Below, one piece after another: positions 46,501 to 59,706 of a stretch of DNA of 64,000 bases. The DNA comes from Miscanthus floridulus (lineage: Eukaryota > Streptophyta > Magnoliopsida > Poales > Poaceae), in assembly GCF_019320115.1 (NCBI RefSeq), contig NC_089588.1:116780123-116844122 (forward strand), written 5' to 3'. Made by a program: the position numbers and the translations under genes. Under the pieces are notes generated by a model. The model was not told the origin of the DNA. It worked only from the letters and a program-made list of their open reading frames with translations, and did not search any database. Position 1 is the stretch's first letter; each line of letters starts with the position of its first letter.

Positions 46501-47969
46501 ACAAGGCTCTCATGAACAACAAGACTTGGCAACTTGTCCCACCTCCAAGTGGCAAAAACATTATTGATTGCAAATGGGTATACAAGGTTAAACGAAAGGC
46601 AGATGGTGCTATTGACAGGTATAAGGCTCGCTTGGTGGCCAAAGGGTTTCGTCAACGTTATGGAATTGACTATGAAGACACATTCAGTCCTGTTGTCAAG
46701 ACTGCAACCATTCGCCTCATACTATCCATTGTTGTGTCGAGAGGATGGACACTTCGATAGTTAGATGTGCAGAATGCATTCTTGCATGGCATATTGGAAG
46801 AAGAAGTTTACATGAGACAACCCTCTGGTTATACAGATCCAGATAGACCAAATTTTGTATGCAAACTTGAGAAAGCACTTTATGGACTCAAGCAGGCACC
46901 GCGAGCTTGGTATGCCAGGTTATGTGAAAAATTAGTAGCCTTAGGTTTTGCACCCTCTAAGGCCGATACATCACTGTTTTATTATAGCAAGGGTGGCTAC
47001 ACTATATTTGTTCTTGTGTACGTGGATGACATTATAGTGGCAAGCTCATCAAAGAAGGCGACAGATGCATTGCTTAAGGATCTTGAGAAAGAATTTGCTC
47101 CCAAGGACCTTGGAGATCTGCACTACTTTCTTGGCATAGAGGTCAAACGACTTGGTGATGGTCTCAAGCTTTCTCAGGAGAGATATGCAGCTGAAGTACT
47201 GCATCGGTCAGGGATGAACAAGTGCAAGGCAGTTGATACTCCTCTCTCTTTGACTGAAAAACTAAGTGTGACAGAAGGGGAACCTCTTGAAGTTGAGGAT
47301 GCCACAAGATACAGGAGTATAGTTGGAGCACTACAGTACCTTACCCTGACCAGACCTGATATCTCATTTTCTGTGAACAAGGAATGTCAATTTCTCCATG
47401 CGCCAACATCTGTTCACTGGAGTGCTGTCAAAAGAATACTTAGGTGTGTTCAAGGAACCTTCAAGCTTGGCATGAAGATCAGTCAATCTGGATAAACAAT
47501 GGTGAGTGCATTTTCAGATGCTGATTGGGCGGGATGCCCTGATGACAGAAGGTCCACTGGAGGCTTTGCCGTTTTCCTTGGACCAAATTTGATCTCCTGG
47601 TGCGCCAAGAAACAGGCTACTGTGTCGAGGTCGAGCACCGAGGTTGAATATAAGTCACTAGCGAATGCTACAGCTGAAGTTATGTGGATTCAAAAGTTGC
47701 TTGATGAGTTGGGGATACAACATCCACGCGCAGCTCGGCTTTGGTGTGACAACATTGGTGCTACATATCTTTCTGCAAATCCAGTTTTCCATGCACGCAC
47801 AAAGCATATAGAAATAGACTTTCATTTTGTGAGGGAAAGGGTCACTCAGAAGCTACTCGACATCTGATGGATACATACAGACGACCAGCTCGCTGATGGG
47901 TTCACCAAACCGATTGTTGCAGCCAAAATCAGCAAGTTTAGGTCCAATCTTAACCTAGTGGCCGGTTAA
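43558..47969 (+). pseudogene. gag-pol of copia element C, disrupted
   Basis: It starts [16 protein letters not shown]. After the codons for ATLQ (about 43680) one G appears to be missing, because the frame shifts and GAQLWSF continues in the next one. Then follow gag, a Gly/Arg-rich linker, CCHC knuckle [14 protein letters not shown] (about 44404), protease MDTGATDH (about 44535), integrase ([29 protein letters not shown]), RT with YVDDIIVA (about 47020) and RNase H with SDADWAG and SSTEVEYKS. Nonsense codons are TAG at 46758 (LR|LDV, Gln expected), TAA at 47493 and TGA at 47865. One frameshift and three stops make it non-autonomous. Confidence 0.92.
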
Positions 47970-47982
47970 GATTGAGGAGGGG

Positions 47983-48196
47983 TGTTAAGAGTAGTCATGT
48001 TCCAGGTTCATTGAACCTATGTAACCCGTGTAATGTGGATTGACTCGGTTGTATATGGTAGTTAGAATAGATAGGCATGAGATCTGTTGTAATCCCGAGA
48101 TTTGTGTACTTGCCACCACGGGGGGTTTTCCCGTGCCTATAACACGCAACCAGGAGCAGCCCAAGGGGTTATCTGGTTCTCCCACTTCTCTTTATA
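47983..48196 (+). repeat. 3' LTR of copia element C
   Basis: It is 214 bases, TGTTAAGAG to TTTATA, and six positions differ from the 5' LTR. The terminal CA has become TA, which hides the true end; the target duplication CACCC fixes it. Confidence 0.93.
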
Positions 48197-48201
48197 CACC
48201 C

Positions 48202-49404
48202 ACCACTAGAAAACCCAAGGCATAAGAACAAACCTGGCCCAATTGCGCGCCCATTCTTAATCCTAACTCTCTTTTTATCACTCATCAAGATGACTCGTAT
48301 AGTGACTGCAAACCTACTCCAATGCCTTATGATATTGTACCCTATTAAGGAAAAACCGAAGAATAAAAGGGCATCTTCATCTCCTCCTTGACCACCACCT
48401 CCCCCAGTGGCTCCTCCACAGTGGCCGTCTCGCCGTCTTTGAATCCGTGGTCTTCTCGCCGTCTTTGAATCCGGCCACGACAGTCCTGACCCATGCCAAG
48501 TCATCCTCGACTCCGCCAATCGTCGCCCAGCCCAGACCTCGCGCCACGCCCGCTCCTGTCCTAGTCCCCACCGTGACAGCCCCGGGGTGGACCTTTCTGT
48601 GAGAAGCCGTGGTCCTGGACCCCACCGCACCAACGCCGGCGACAACCCCGTCCGCGATGCGCGGAGTAGGAGACCGTCAGCCCGTAGGAGCAGCTGCAGA
48701 GGAGTTGCATGGAGGGGCGGCCAATGATGCAGACGACGACCAGCGTGTTAGGATGTAACGCAGACGATTCACCAAGTGCCAGGATAAGAGCGAGCCAGAC
48801 AGTGAAGATTAGTCTATCAAGCTAGACTACCGTGAGTTTCCATTTGTACCGGAGAAAAGGGACCTGTATAAGAATGTGAAAGGTTGGAGAGTAGTTGCAA
48901 AACTCGACGGTACTATTTTAAATCAGCTAGATTGGCGGGGCAGCAACATCGATAAACCGTAATTATATTATACTACTAGTGGGGTTTAGGGAATCAATGT
49001 CATCTGCACGCATGCCGCTTTAGCGCTAATAACGGATCTCTGCCGGGTGGAATCGATGTAATTTAATCACAGAAACCAATGTCATCTGCACTCAGGCCAC
49101 TTCAGCGCTAAGGGCGTCCCCAACAAGGGCATGTGAGCTAGCCATTTGCATACATGGACAACAAAGAAATATTAAAAAACTCAACGCTAGCGAGAAGTTC
49201 GTCTCTCGGCTCGCACGTCTCCCCGTGAACCGTGCTGCCTCTGTCATCCTGACCCAAGGTGAGCTGTGCCGCTAGATATTTGTTATTTTGTTTATTCTTT
49301 TTGGTTCCGCTCCTCGTCTATCGATTTTGCACCGCCGTTGAGGACACCCTAATATCTGATCTCTAATCACCAAAACCAATGTCATCAGCACTCAGGCCAC
49401 TTCA
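48202..49404. other. Unassigned region with short repeats
   Basis: A 24-base unit (TCTCGCCGTCTTTGAATCCG plus four bases) is tandemly doubled at about 48427-48472. A ~35-base motif containing AATGTCATCTGCAC and GCCACTTCAGCGCTAA occurs near 48996, 49079 and 49378. I found no gene. Confidence 0.5.
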
Positions 49405-49560
49405 GCGCTAATATCGAAAGAGTCCAAACGGCTCGGATCCACTCTATACGCTAAATGAACCACACCTACCACCATTCCACTTACACTTTCGTCCTCGCTT
49501 CGCGTAAAAGCATTAACCCAGGGATGGAGGGATGGACTCTAGAAGCCATATATGTTGGTC

Positions 49561-52522
49561 TGTAGCATCCGGTTTTAACAACAAAACCAGATACACACTA
49601 TATGTGAGCCCAGGAAGTCAAATCTCACATATAGCTATAAATAAGGGTAATATCAATAGACAATGCTTAATATATAACGTACTTAGTATAAAGAATGTAA
49701 CCTTAGATTGCAAACAGCGGAAAGACAACTCTGATCTTTGGGTGAAGACTCCAATTCCACAGGGGCAACTGACTGTTTGATCACAAGCCTAATTCCTCCA
49801 AACTCTAGCAATCTGATATCCATCCGGAATTTTTCCAAAGCTTTAAAAAGTAAAGCAAGCGTAAGTACATGTTGTACTCAACAAATATAACATAGGGTTC
49901 ATGAGGCTCAAAAGGCTGACATTGGTTAGCTGTGATTAGCCTTTAATGAGTCATCTTTTAGCAATTGGGTGACAACAAGTTTATTCCCAAGCCCATATAA
50001 ACACATGATCAGGTAAGCATGAATAATGAATAGCATAAACAGTAATCATTAGTGAGCATCTTTATTATCAGTGTCATCTGTGTTCATCATCTATTCTGTA
50101 AGGGCTTCAAGGCCGCTCGTGACCGTGAGCACGGCTGATATACCAGTTTTACACTCTGCAGAGGTTGTACACTTTCACTGTGAGTCGTGATTTACCCTTT
50201 CGCCCGAGGTCGTGGGCCTCTTAACCCACTACCGAGGAAGGTCGGCAGGGTTCACTATGAAGCCTTTCAAAGGTTCGTCTAACAAGTTAGAGCTATTAGA
50301 TTCACTCGGCAAACAAATATAGGAACCCCCATGTCGAATGACACAATTCCTTCACGGCTATACACATAAGAGTAGAGGCTATCATATACCTGATTCATCA
50401 AGCCATTCCTATGCCAATAAAGATAACCTCTAACATGCTAGAAAAGGTCCTCATACTGAGCTAAAGTTAGAGCCATGTAGCCCTCACAGCTGTACTGTAA
50501 GTTCCGGATGATCACTTATAGATAAGTCCTTAGGGAGAGGGATCTAGAGCACCATAAAAACAGCCCAATGCTCTAGCCCCTTGTTCCATGTCACTAAAAG
50601 GCATCTTTTAATATTTATTGCATATTCCATTAGTCAAGTTACAAGACCATGGCTTTAGTTTGAGCACTAGCATCATACTACCCAATGCAACACCCCATAG
50701 GTACCAAGGCACAAGGTACAAAATACTAGGAAATCCTTAGTGTAGTATGATAAGTGACTAATGGTGAATAGGTAACAAGGATAATCCCATGCTATACTTG
50801 CTTTAAAACTCAGATCCTTCTTCAAGTCGAAAACTTCAAAGAAACTCCTTCTTGATCAACACGTAAAGCTCACCGACTGGACAAGATCATAAAGCACCAC
50901 ACAAGCATCCATGCAATCATACATGAAGCAAACAATAGATCTAAATTAGAATAATACACCAAACATATGAAACAGCAAGTAAAAATGTTTTAAAGATGTT
51001 TTACACGTTACTACGAACACACGGACGCAAAAAGCACACTAATCAGAGTTATAACGGAAAAGTTATGAATTAAATAAGATTTCCTTTAATAAAATAATAG
51101 ATTTAAAACTAATCTCGAATTTCAAAAGTTGAAAATATATTTAACAATAGTATAAACTTGTATATTACTCAATTATGAATCTAACACAATTTGAACGGGT
51201 CAAATCGGAGTTAAAACGGAGAAACTACGCATAAAATAAGATCAGTGGCAATTCTATAAATAGATGGAACTTGATTTTTCGAATTAAAATAAACAAAATC
51301 TGATTTTTAAATCTGGTCAAGGACTGCGGATTTAATTCCAAGAAAATACAGGGGGTCTTTAGCAAAACTGCAGGGACAACGGGTTATATACTTAAAAAAT
51401 TGGACAACTCTTTAGCAAAATTACCTACGAAGGGGTATCTTCTAATCTGGGTCGTTGGATCAAAGATGGATGACTACCGAGGGTTGGGGGGATTTCTCCG
51501 GGCGGCACAGTGTCTCCGACGCGGTGGTGGCCATTAACGACGGCGAGGAGCTGGTCGGCATGCACGGGGAAGCGCCTATGGGCCATGTTACGACACGGAG
51601 AAGGCACCGGGAGAGAGAGCGGAGCACGGTGAACTCACCTAGGGGCTTCCCAAAGTCGGAGAGGCTGCCAGGGCGGAGACCAAAGGTGGCAGGTGAACAC
51701 GAGCTCAGCGAGATCCGAAACGCGGCGACAACGCAAAGCCAAGGCTAGAGCGGCGGCATAGATGGATGCGGAGCTTTATAGGGAGCTTATAGGTCACGCC
51801 AAATCGGGCGGATATGGGGCGGAGTTGGAGCAGCGGTGGACTCTCGGCTCGGGTTAGAGTCCCGCTCGGGCAAGGCTGGAGGTGGGAGACGACTGACACA
51901 TGGGTTACCCGGTCAGTGAGAGGAGAGCGTGGGGTCGGGCTGTCAGCCAGAGAAAGGGAAGAGGGCGCACGCTGTGCTTTCCTTCGGTGAGCTGGGCCGC
52001 GGAGCTAAGGTGGGAGAGAGCGGCTAGGCTGCTGCAAGGCTGTGCGGGAACGGGCCGGTGGAAAGGAGCAAGCTGGGCCATGCAGGCTGAAAAGGGAGAG
52101 AGGGGAGGTTTTCTCCTTTTCTCAAACTTTTCCCATTTTCCTTTTTCAATCCAAATTCAAATATGATCCAAATCAAATTCAAATATAGTTTCAAATGTAC
52201 TTTTCAAGATGAGAACTTTTGGGAGATTTCCAAAACTAAACTTTTGAAAACTCTTTTATTTTCCAATTCTCTTTTTCTTTTCTTTTCTTTTATTTCAAAG
52301 CCATTTTCAAAAGCATTTTGAATTCATTTTGAATTTTGGTTTCATCCACTCATTGCAATAAATCAAATGCATCGGCATGTATGCACATCCATGTTGCTAC
52401 TCTTTATGATGAATTTTAATATAATGAAAATATTCTTTTCCTATATTTCATGAGCACAAAAAAACTGCATAAATTAATCATTTTAAACCTATTTTCAAAA
52501 GTACAAATTTTAGGGTGTTACA
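49561..52522 (-). repeat. Solo LTR 1 (gypsy-type, 2962 bp)
   Basis: It runs from TGTAGCATCCGG to TAGGGTGTTACA and is bounded by TGGTC (49556-49560) and TGGTG (52523-52527), a 4-of-5 target duplication. The sister TRIM LTR at 52990-53010 shows the uninterrupted site (TATGTTGGTCTAACCC). It is homologous to the LTR at 56528-59706. The lack of any internal region or second LTR means it arose by LTR-LTR recombination. Confidence 0.88.
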
Positions 52523-52839
52523 TGGTGTAACCCACCTTTAACAACCAAGGTAGGTTTAAACTCGCCACAATATCTCACTAACATACACATGAGCCAAAAT
52601 GGGCCAAATTCTAAACTGGGCTGGATGTGACATACACCCGCCATCAAAGGGCCCGACGTCCTCGTCGGCCCAACACACCCACAACCGGGCAAACGATGAC
52701 CATGAACGTTCCCTCTTAGGACACGACCGTGCGTCTAGTGCCAGCATATGTGCCATGCCGTGCACCCCGTTGAGCCTACACGCGCAATGAGCCCCATGTC
52801 CGCGCCCCTGGCCTGCACATGCCCGTGGCCGCGAAGGTC

Positions 52840-52853
52840 GGATCTGATACCAT
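52840..52853 (-). promoter_or_regulatory. Primer binding site of the TRIM-like element
   Basis: The minus strand reads TGGTATCAGATCC immediately outside the LTR, matching the initiator-Met tRNA 3' end for ten bases. Confidence 0.7.
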
Positions 52854-53109
52854 TTGTAATGCCCCAGAGTCCAAACTGCTCAGAACAACTCTACACGTTG
52901 AGTGAACCGCACCTACCACCATTCCACTTACGCTTTCGTCGTCACTTCATGTAGGATTAACCCGGGGATGGTGGAATGGACTCTAGGAGCCTTATATGTT
53001 GGTCTAACCCATCTTTAACAACCAAGGTGGGACTAAACCATCCACAATATCTCATTAACATGCACGTGGGCCACTATGGCCCAAGTTCCAAACTAGGTCG
53101 GATGTGACA

Positions 53110-53285
53110 GAGATGGATGGGACTGGGACATCAACAAGATAAGGGTGGTCTTTAACTCAGCAGATGCAGAAGCAATTGGGAAAATTAAACTGCTGGAGAG
53201 ACAAACCAATGACATATTGGCATGGCATCCTGAGAAATCAGGAGCTTTTACCGTTTGAAGTGCATACAGCCTTGGCCTCAATCTA
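53110..53285 (+). pseudogene. LINE ORF2 C-terminal fragment
   Basis: The frame GWDWDINKIRVVFNSADA, then KIKL, DILAWHPEKSGAFTV and SAYSL, matches the end of plant LINE reverse-transcriptase polyproteins before the zf-RVT zinc domain (the WHPxKsGxFTVrSAY motif). A TGA replaces the Arg codon before SAY. No more of the element is present. Confidence 0.65.
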
Positions 53286-54179
53286 TACATGGCAAAACGG
53301 GACGCCAGGCACGGCATGGGCACGAGCATGGCCAGGCACTGCACTACGCGACAAGGTAGCTTAGCCGTGCCATGCCTGATAGTGCCACCGTGCTGCCGTC
53401 TTGGCCCAGGCACGACAATATGGCCTCTTAGCCATGCCGTGCTATGCCCATGGGCAAGGCAGCCCACCGTGTCACCCCGTGCCAGGTCGAAGCCACGAGC
53501 CACGCTATCGTCGTCGTACAGGAGGCCGGAGCCACGCGTCGTGTCATCGTTGTCGCGCTGGAGGCACTACGAGGAGTATGTTGATACATGACATTATCAA
53601 TTGTTCACACACCCTAAAAATCATCATAGTTAACTATGTATATATGATGGTCCCAGAAATAGTCATAAAATCCCTGACATAATCCTTCGAAGACAAAAGA
53701 ATCGGTGACATCTGTGATCATCATTGCATAGATGTTCGACAGGTTTGCAAGAAACGACTGCAGCGCGTAGTGACGAAATGGAACGTCATATGTCAGCATG
53801 GTGAGGTGGAATCTGACATAGCTAACCATGACACGTCAGCATGGTGAGGTGGAATCTGACGTGGCTGACCATGACATGTTAGCATTATTTTTTAAACAAA
53901 AAATAGGTTGGGCTGGTGGCTCATTCGACTCATTATTCATTACAGAAGCCCACTCAACATCAAGCCCACAAATTGGCCCAACAATATGACGCCCATTTAA
54001 GAGAGAGACATACATTAATTGATATCACTGATTAATAATAATTCACGACACATATACAAAAATTGACAAGAGAGTAAAATAAAATCATTACATCTAATTT
54101 CAGATCTGGCGGTCTTAAAATCATTACATCCAGTTTCAGATCACCAAAATCATACAAAAAAAAAGCTCAAGTCAATTGC
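53286..54179. other. Unassigned region
   Basis: It opens with a low-complexity block of GCACGG/CCATGCC words (53290-53480). A 43-base unit beginning GTCAGCATGGTGAGGTGGAA is doubled at 53792-53877. A minus-strand frame at 53614-53829 has no homology I recognise. Confidence 0.45.
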
Positions 54180-54801
54180 CAAAAAATCATCTAGAGCCCT
54201 CGGTCAAAGATTTACGCCCATGCCAAACTGACAGGCTCGAGAGTCATTTCATCACAAACAGAACTTGCTGTGGTCGTTAGATGGTGCAAAAATATTCACC
54301 AAACATAGTATGACGGGGAGCATTCGGGAGATGCTTACTGGAAGGCACGTCGGAGACCCACTTGCGCATGGGAAAGAGCCGAGGCTATCCATGGAGTTAT
54401 CCGACCGGGGGCTTGGCCCTTGCGATGGATTCCTTGCGAGGAGCTCCAATGAGGACTAGAGGGAAGCTTGAACACTTCTCAATACCTCAGTAAAAATACC
54501 AGAGTCATCGACGGGAGTCTACATCTCTACCTCACTCTTAGCTTCTGTATTTACATTGCTACCTCAGTTGTGTGCTTTACCTTTCCTAGCTTAGTTGATA
54601 GGCTTGTTGATAGGATTTGAACCTAGGTTGCATAACCCTTTTGCGATCGAGATAGCAACACACTGGCAAAACCGTAGTTGCACATTTAGATAGTTTATTT
54701 ATTTACATAGGTTTTGTTAAGGTGAAAATTAGAGGCCATAGTTTGAAGTACAAATTTATGTTGCCAAATTCACCCCCTCTTAGGCGTCACGGTCCTTTCA
54801 G
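54180..54801 (+). repeat. SIRE/Opie-type copia LTR fragment (3' end)
   Basis: The end of the stretch, AATTCACCCCCTCTTAGGCG to GGTCCTTTCA, and the preceding GAGGACTAGAGGGAAGCTTG with TACCTCAGTAAAAATACC match the style of SIRE/Maximus (Opie, Ji) LTR 3' ends in grasses. No primer binding site follows, and the left boundary is approximate. This is recalled family knowledge, not a search. Confidence 0.55.
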
Positions 54802-55332
54802 TGGCCAAGATTGCTCCCCTTGCGGCTTCTAGGGTGATGTCCATGGATCCGCAGGACGCCTGGGACTACGAAGCGCAGGCTCGTCTCCGCTGCATCCATC
54901 ATCGTGTCCCGATGGATGATGTAGGAAACCTCTCGTGGTTGTGCCATTGCCAACGTGGTGGAGTCCTCATCGGAGACCTCGGCGTCGAAGTCCGGCAGGG
55001 GGGGGACAGCGTTCATCCCCCTGCGCCTTTGGGTGTTCCAGGGCTGGAGTTGTGTCGCTATCGTACAAAACGACGGTCGCCACCGGATGAACTCTGCTTG
55101 CAACATCGTTGGGACGCAGGCACTTGCCACTGCGCATAGCACCACCGACCGTCATCCTGTGGCCTCCTCTGTTGACAGGGTGCTGGCGCGGCTAGTCGCA
55201 GGCCAGATGCTGAAACCCGTGGCAGCGCCAGCAGTGAGGAGGCAGCCGACAAGTGGCCCAACTATGGGAATGCGAGAGACAGTGAAACAAACCGGGATTT
55301 ACAAAATAGGAATTTCGACTCTTTTGCCCCTA
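54802..55332. other. Unassigned GC-rich piece
   Basis: Overlapping frames exist on both strands but none matches a family I know. A run of eight G residues lies near 55000-55007. It could be a further transposon fragment. Confidence 0.35.
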
Positions 55333-56527
55333 TGTGATAGTCCCAGGATATCTCGGCTATCATAGGCATCCACTTTTCAGCTGATTACAAGTCATACAAC
55401 AAAAATAAGCCTAATACATTAAACTAGATACAAGCCCTCTAGGCTAAACCAAACAAATCCCGATAAACTAGTAGTAGCAGCGAAGCTTGGCGAATCTCTA
55501 ATCCATGGCCATCCTTGAGAGTAGATCACAATCCAACTACTAATCTCAACATCACTGCAAGTCAGGAAATCTGCACACCGCTAGATGTGTGTAGGCCATG
55601 GTCAGCACCAATGGGCTTTAGTGGAAAATAGAAAATAAAGGGGATCTGGCGATCCTAGAAGTTTAGCTGTGGTTTACATCCTTAAAGCATGCAGAATAGC
55701 ATCAAATATAAATATAAGTGTCTCATCCCAGCCACCCATTCATCCCATCCCATATCCAACACAGTCACACCATACTCTCACATCTCACCACCACACTCTC
55801 TAGGCGACAAGGACAACTCCCACTTGTCCTTGCCTCAATGGCCTCGGACCGGATCCTTATCCAAACCTAGGGGGAAGAGAAAGAAGGACACATCTCACTA
55901 ATCAAGGGAAGCGTAGAACATAGGAACGTCCATGACCGTAGACATGGCTATACATAAAGATTGATCAATTCTACAGAGCATGTACACCTAGAACCACAAG
56001 ATCGCCATCATCGACACTGATCATCGTCTAGGCTAATGCCAGGCTACCCTCTAATCGGTACGATGACACCCTACCACTCAGCCTTGGGGCACGCTAGATT
56101 CCACCGGCACATTGAGACTGTGAGACGTATTACCGAGCCACCAAGGTTACCACGCTGTCTTAGGAGGGTGTGGTCCGCCAGCCCGTACCTCCCTACACTA
56201 TCCGCTTCCAACCTAATAGTAGTGGCATCGCCCTAGCTAGATGGCATGCCATTTCCCGCCAATCAGGAACGAGTGGTGTGCACGAAGGGTCCTATGAGCT
56301 GGTTCTCTCGACATACTAGTCCTTAGGGGGACCAGACAAGACATCTTCTCAAAGGGGATAACCAACACCTCATGCCTCGATGGCACCTCCTTCCTGGGGG
56401 CTCTCCCAGCGAGGAGTCCCGGGAACTACTCATCTATCATGTACCCGCCATAGGTACCTCTCATAGAGGATGGCCAGGTCATACCCTCTTGGCAAGACTT
56501 GTCCAAAGACTCATCGTAGATCCTACC

Positions 56528-59500
56528 TGTAGCACCTGGTTTTAAGGACAAAACCAGATACACACCATATATGAGCCCAGGAAGTCAAATCTCACATATA
56601 GCTACAAATAAGGTTAATATCAAAAGACAATGCTCAATATATAACGTACTTAGTATAAAGGATATAACCTTAGAAAATAAACAGCAGAAAGACAACTCCG
56701 ATCTTTGGGCGAAGACTCTAATTCTACAGGGACAACTAACTGGTTGATCACAAGCCTAATTCCTCCAAACTCTAGCAATCTGGTACCCATCCAGGATTTT
56801 TGTCCAAATAATTGAAAAATAAAGCAAGCGTAAGTACATATTGTACTCAACAAATATAACTTGGGGTTCATGAGGCTCAAAAGGCTGACACTGGTTCAAC
56901 TTCGATTAGCTTTTAATGAATCATGATTTTAGCAATTGAGTAGCAACAAGTTTATCCACAAGCCCACATAAACACATGATCAGGTAACACATGAATAATG
57001 AATAGCATAAACTGTAATCATTAGTGGGCATTTTATTTATCAGTAACATCAGTGTTCATCATCTATTCCGTAAGGGTTTCAAGGCCGCTCGTGACTGTGA
57101 GCACGACTGTTATACCAGTTTTGCACTCCGTAGAGGTTGTACACTTTCACTGTGAGTCATGGTTTACCCTTTCACTCGAGGTGATCAACCTCTTGACCCA
57201 CTACCTAGGAAGGTCGGTAGGGTTCACTATGAAACCTTTCAAAGGTTCGTCTAACATGTTAGGGCCATTAGATTCACTTGGCAAACAGATATAGGAACCC
57301 CCTATCGAATGGCACAATTTCATCACGGCTATACACATAAGAGTAGAGGTTGTCCGATACCCGATTCGGCAAGCCATTCTTACACCAATAAAGGTAACCA
57401 CTAACAAGCTAGAAAAGGTCCTCATACTGAGCTAAAGGCAGAGCCATATAGCCCTCATAGTTGTACTGTAAGTCCTGAATGATCACTTACAGATAAGTCC
57501 TTAGGGAGAGGAATCTAGAGCACGATAGAACAGCCCAATGTAGTAGCCCCCTTTTTCCATGTTGCTAAAAAACATCTTTTTAACGTTTATTGCATATACC
57601 ATTAGTCAAGTTATAAGATTCTGGCTTTAGTTGAGCACTAGCATCATACTACCCAATGCAATTACCCCATAGGTATCAAGGTATAGGTACAAAAATACTA
57701 GGAAATCCTTAGTGGTAATCAAGGTAGACACATGCAGCATGAATTAAATGATTAAAGGTGTATAGGACAACAAGAAAGATTCCATACTATACTTGCCTTA
57801 AAACTCAGATCTTTCTTCTACTAAATTGTAACCTCCAAAAGACTTCTTCTGGATCACCAACTTCTATTTCACCAACGTACTTCTCACCGACTGGACATGA
57901 TCATAAAGCACCACACAAGCATCCATGCAATCATACACAAAGCAAACAATAGAACTAAATTAGAACAATACACCAAACATAATAAACAACAAGTAAAAAG
58001 GTTTTAAAGATGTTCTAGATGTCGCTACTAACACATAGACATGAAAAGCACGTTAATCAGAACTATGGTTGTAAAGAAACGACTATTGGGTTTTATATTA
58101 TAAAAGAAAAGAGAAGACTATAAGCTTGATTTATGTTAATTAGGAAAAACTATGTGAGTAGCATTAATTTAGATTAAACAAATCATATTTATACTTAAAA
58201 ACTGAGTTGAAGCTAATCATATTTTATTTATAAATATTTTGATATCATTTATGCCAATTCAACTTTAACTTGCAAATACAAACCGGCATGTGAGAACATC
58301 TAATCAAATTTGATATGTGTGTTTAGACTAAACATATTATAATTTAGAACATATTTATGTTAGCAACAAGTCCTGTTAAAACTTATTTGGAAAAGAGCAT
58401 TGTATATAATTATGTTGCTTTTATTTATAAAAACTAGTTGCATGCATATTAATCAAATTAATATTTAGCATATATATATATAAGTCACTTGACATGAAAA
58501 ACGACGACACTAGCATGTAGATCACATCGATATGAATCTAACGCAATTGGAACGACTCAAAACAGACTTAAAATGAATATACGACGACGATATTACGAAC
58601 TGGTGGTAATTTCGTAATTACCTCGTCTTCATCCTTTGGCTTCCCGTATAGCCACCACATGGCCATGGCAACAGCAGCTACGTAGGGGTGGGCTCGACTT
58701 GTTGCATGAAGGAGAGGAAGGCCAGGCTGGGCAGCGCGGCAGCGACGGCGGCGGCGGCGGCGATGACGAGAGAAGGAGGAGAAAAATCTAATTTACTACA
58801 CGAGGGATTTCCCAAACTAGGGGCTCCCTTTATGGTAGTTTTGGTGTGCTTTGTCCAAGGGGTTGCTACATATTAATAGGGAGAAAAACTCCCCAATCTA
58901 CATCAACTAGCAGTATGATACTAATTGATGTTGCACCCTCCACATTTACTAATGGGCCTAAATAATCAGTAAAGCCTATTAGTAAATAAATGCATGGGCC
59001 TTTAGGATTTATTAGGATTATTGCACATGGGCTTTGAGCGCTCGAAAAAAATAAGAGATTTATTGTTTTCGGAATTAATTAATTTCGTGGATAAAATAAT
59101 TCCAGAAAAATCTAGAATTATTATTTAAGTCGCCACAAATACTCCGAAAGCTCTGAAAATTCGGAGAAAATTTCCAGAGACATTATGGAATATGAGGAAC
59201 CCAAATAAAGTATTTGAAGCCCAAGATAAGATAATTTGGAGCATCTAAAAATTAAATTATGCTCATAGACAAGTAGGAACAAGTTCTACAAAAAGCTGAA
59301 AAAATTCCTGAGAAGTTTGTAGAGATTGATTGATGGACGAGGAACTGAAAGAAGTGATTTGCGTTACAAAGAAAAGATTTTAGGAAGCTCCCAATGAAAA
59401 CTTGAGCCGATAAACAAAGAATTTGATTGTAGAAAAAAGATAAAGGCATGTCGGAGAAGGAAAATCGACCTACTAACGCATTTTAAAGACTTTGCTCACT

Positions 59501-59706
59501 CTCAACACATAAAGAAGCAACAAACAAACAAACATCATCCAAAAGCCCGTCAAAATTAGAAAACTTTGAAAATTCATATTTTTCCTATAACTAAATTTGC
59601 GCTAGCTCAAACTAAACTTGGTAAATTTTATCCAAATATTAAAATAATTTATTTTATTTAGTGTTTTTTATGCACAACCCAAAATTAGAAATTTAGGGGT
59701 GTGACA
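56528..59706 (-). repeat. Solo LTR 2 (same family as solo LTR 1)
   Basis: It runs from TGTAGCACCTGG to GGGGTGTGACA, 3179 bases, bounded by CTACC (56523-56527) and CTGCC (59707-59711), a 4-of-5 target duplication. It is homologous to 49561-52522 over the first ~1.4 kb (for example CCAGGAAGTCAAATCTCACA), then the two diverge (58060-59250 has no counterpart). Both are solo copies in this 10-kb stretch. Confidence 0.8.

Larger units (their letters stand above)
43288..48196 (+). mobile_element. Complete Ty1/copia element C
   Basis: Total 4909 bases: 214-base LTRs, primer binding site, gag-pol, a polypurine tract GAGGAGGGG at 47974-47982, and the target duplication CACCC on both sides (43283-43287, 48197-48201). 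The LTRs differ at six positions. Size and layout recall the small grass copia elements of the Hopscotch type, but I cannot confirm the family. Confidence 0.93.
49405..53109 (-). mobile_element. TRIM-like miniature LTR element, split by a solo LTR
   Basis: One LTR copy is intact at 52856-53109 (TGTAATGCCCC to GGATGTGACA). The other is at about 49405-49560 plus 52523-52632, interrupted by a 2962-base insertion. The internal region is only about 223 bases (52633-52855) and includes, on the minus strand, TGGTATCAGATCC two bases from the LTR, a primer binding site. No protein is encoded. Removing the insertion leaves an element of roughly 740 bases. The left start is approximate. Confidence 0.75.

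Noticed and set aside
53614..53829. 71-residue minus-strand frame as a gene fragment
   Set aside because: It has no recognisable motif or splice context, and overlaps the 43-base tandem duplication.
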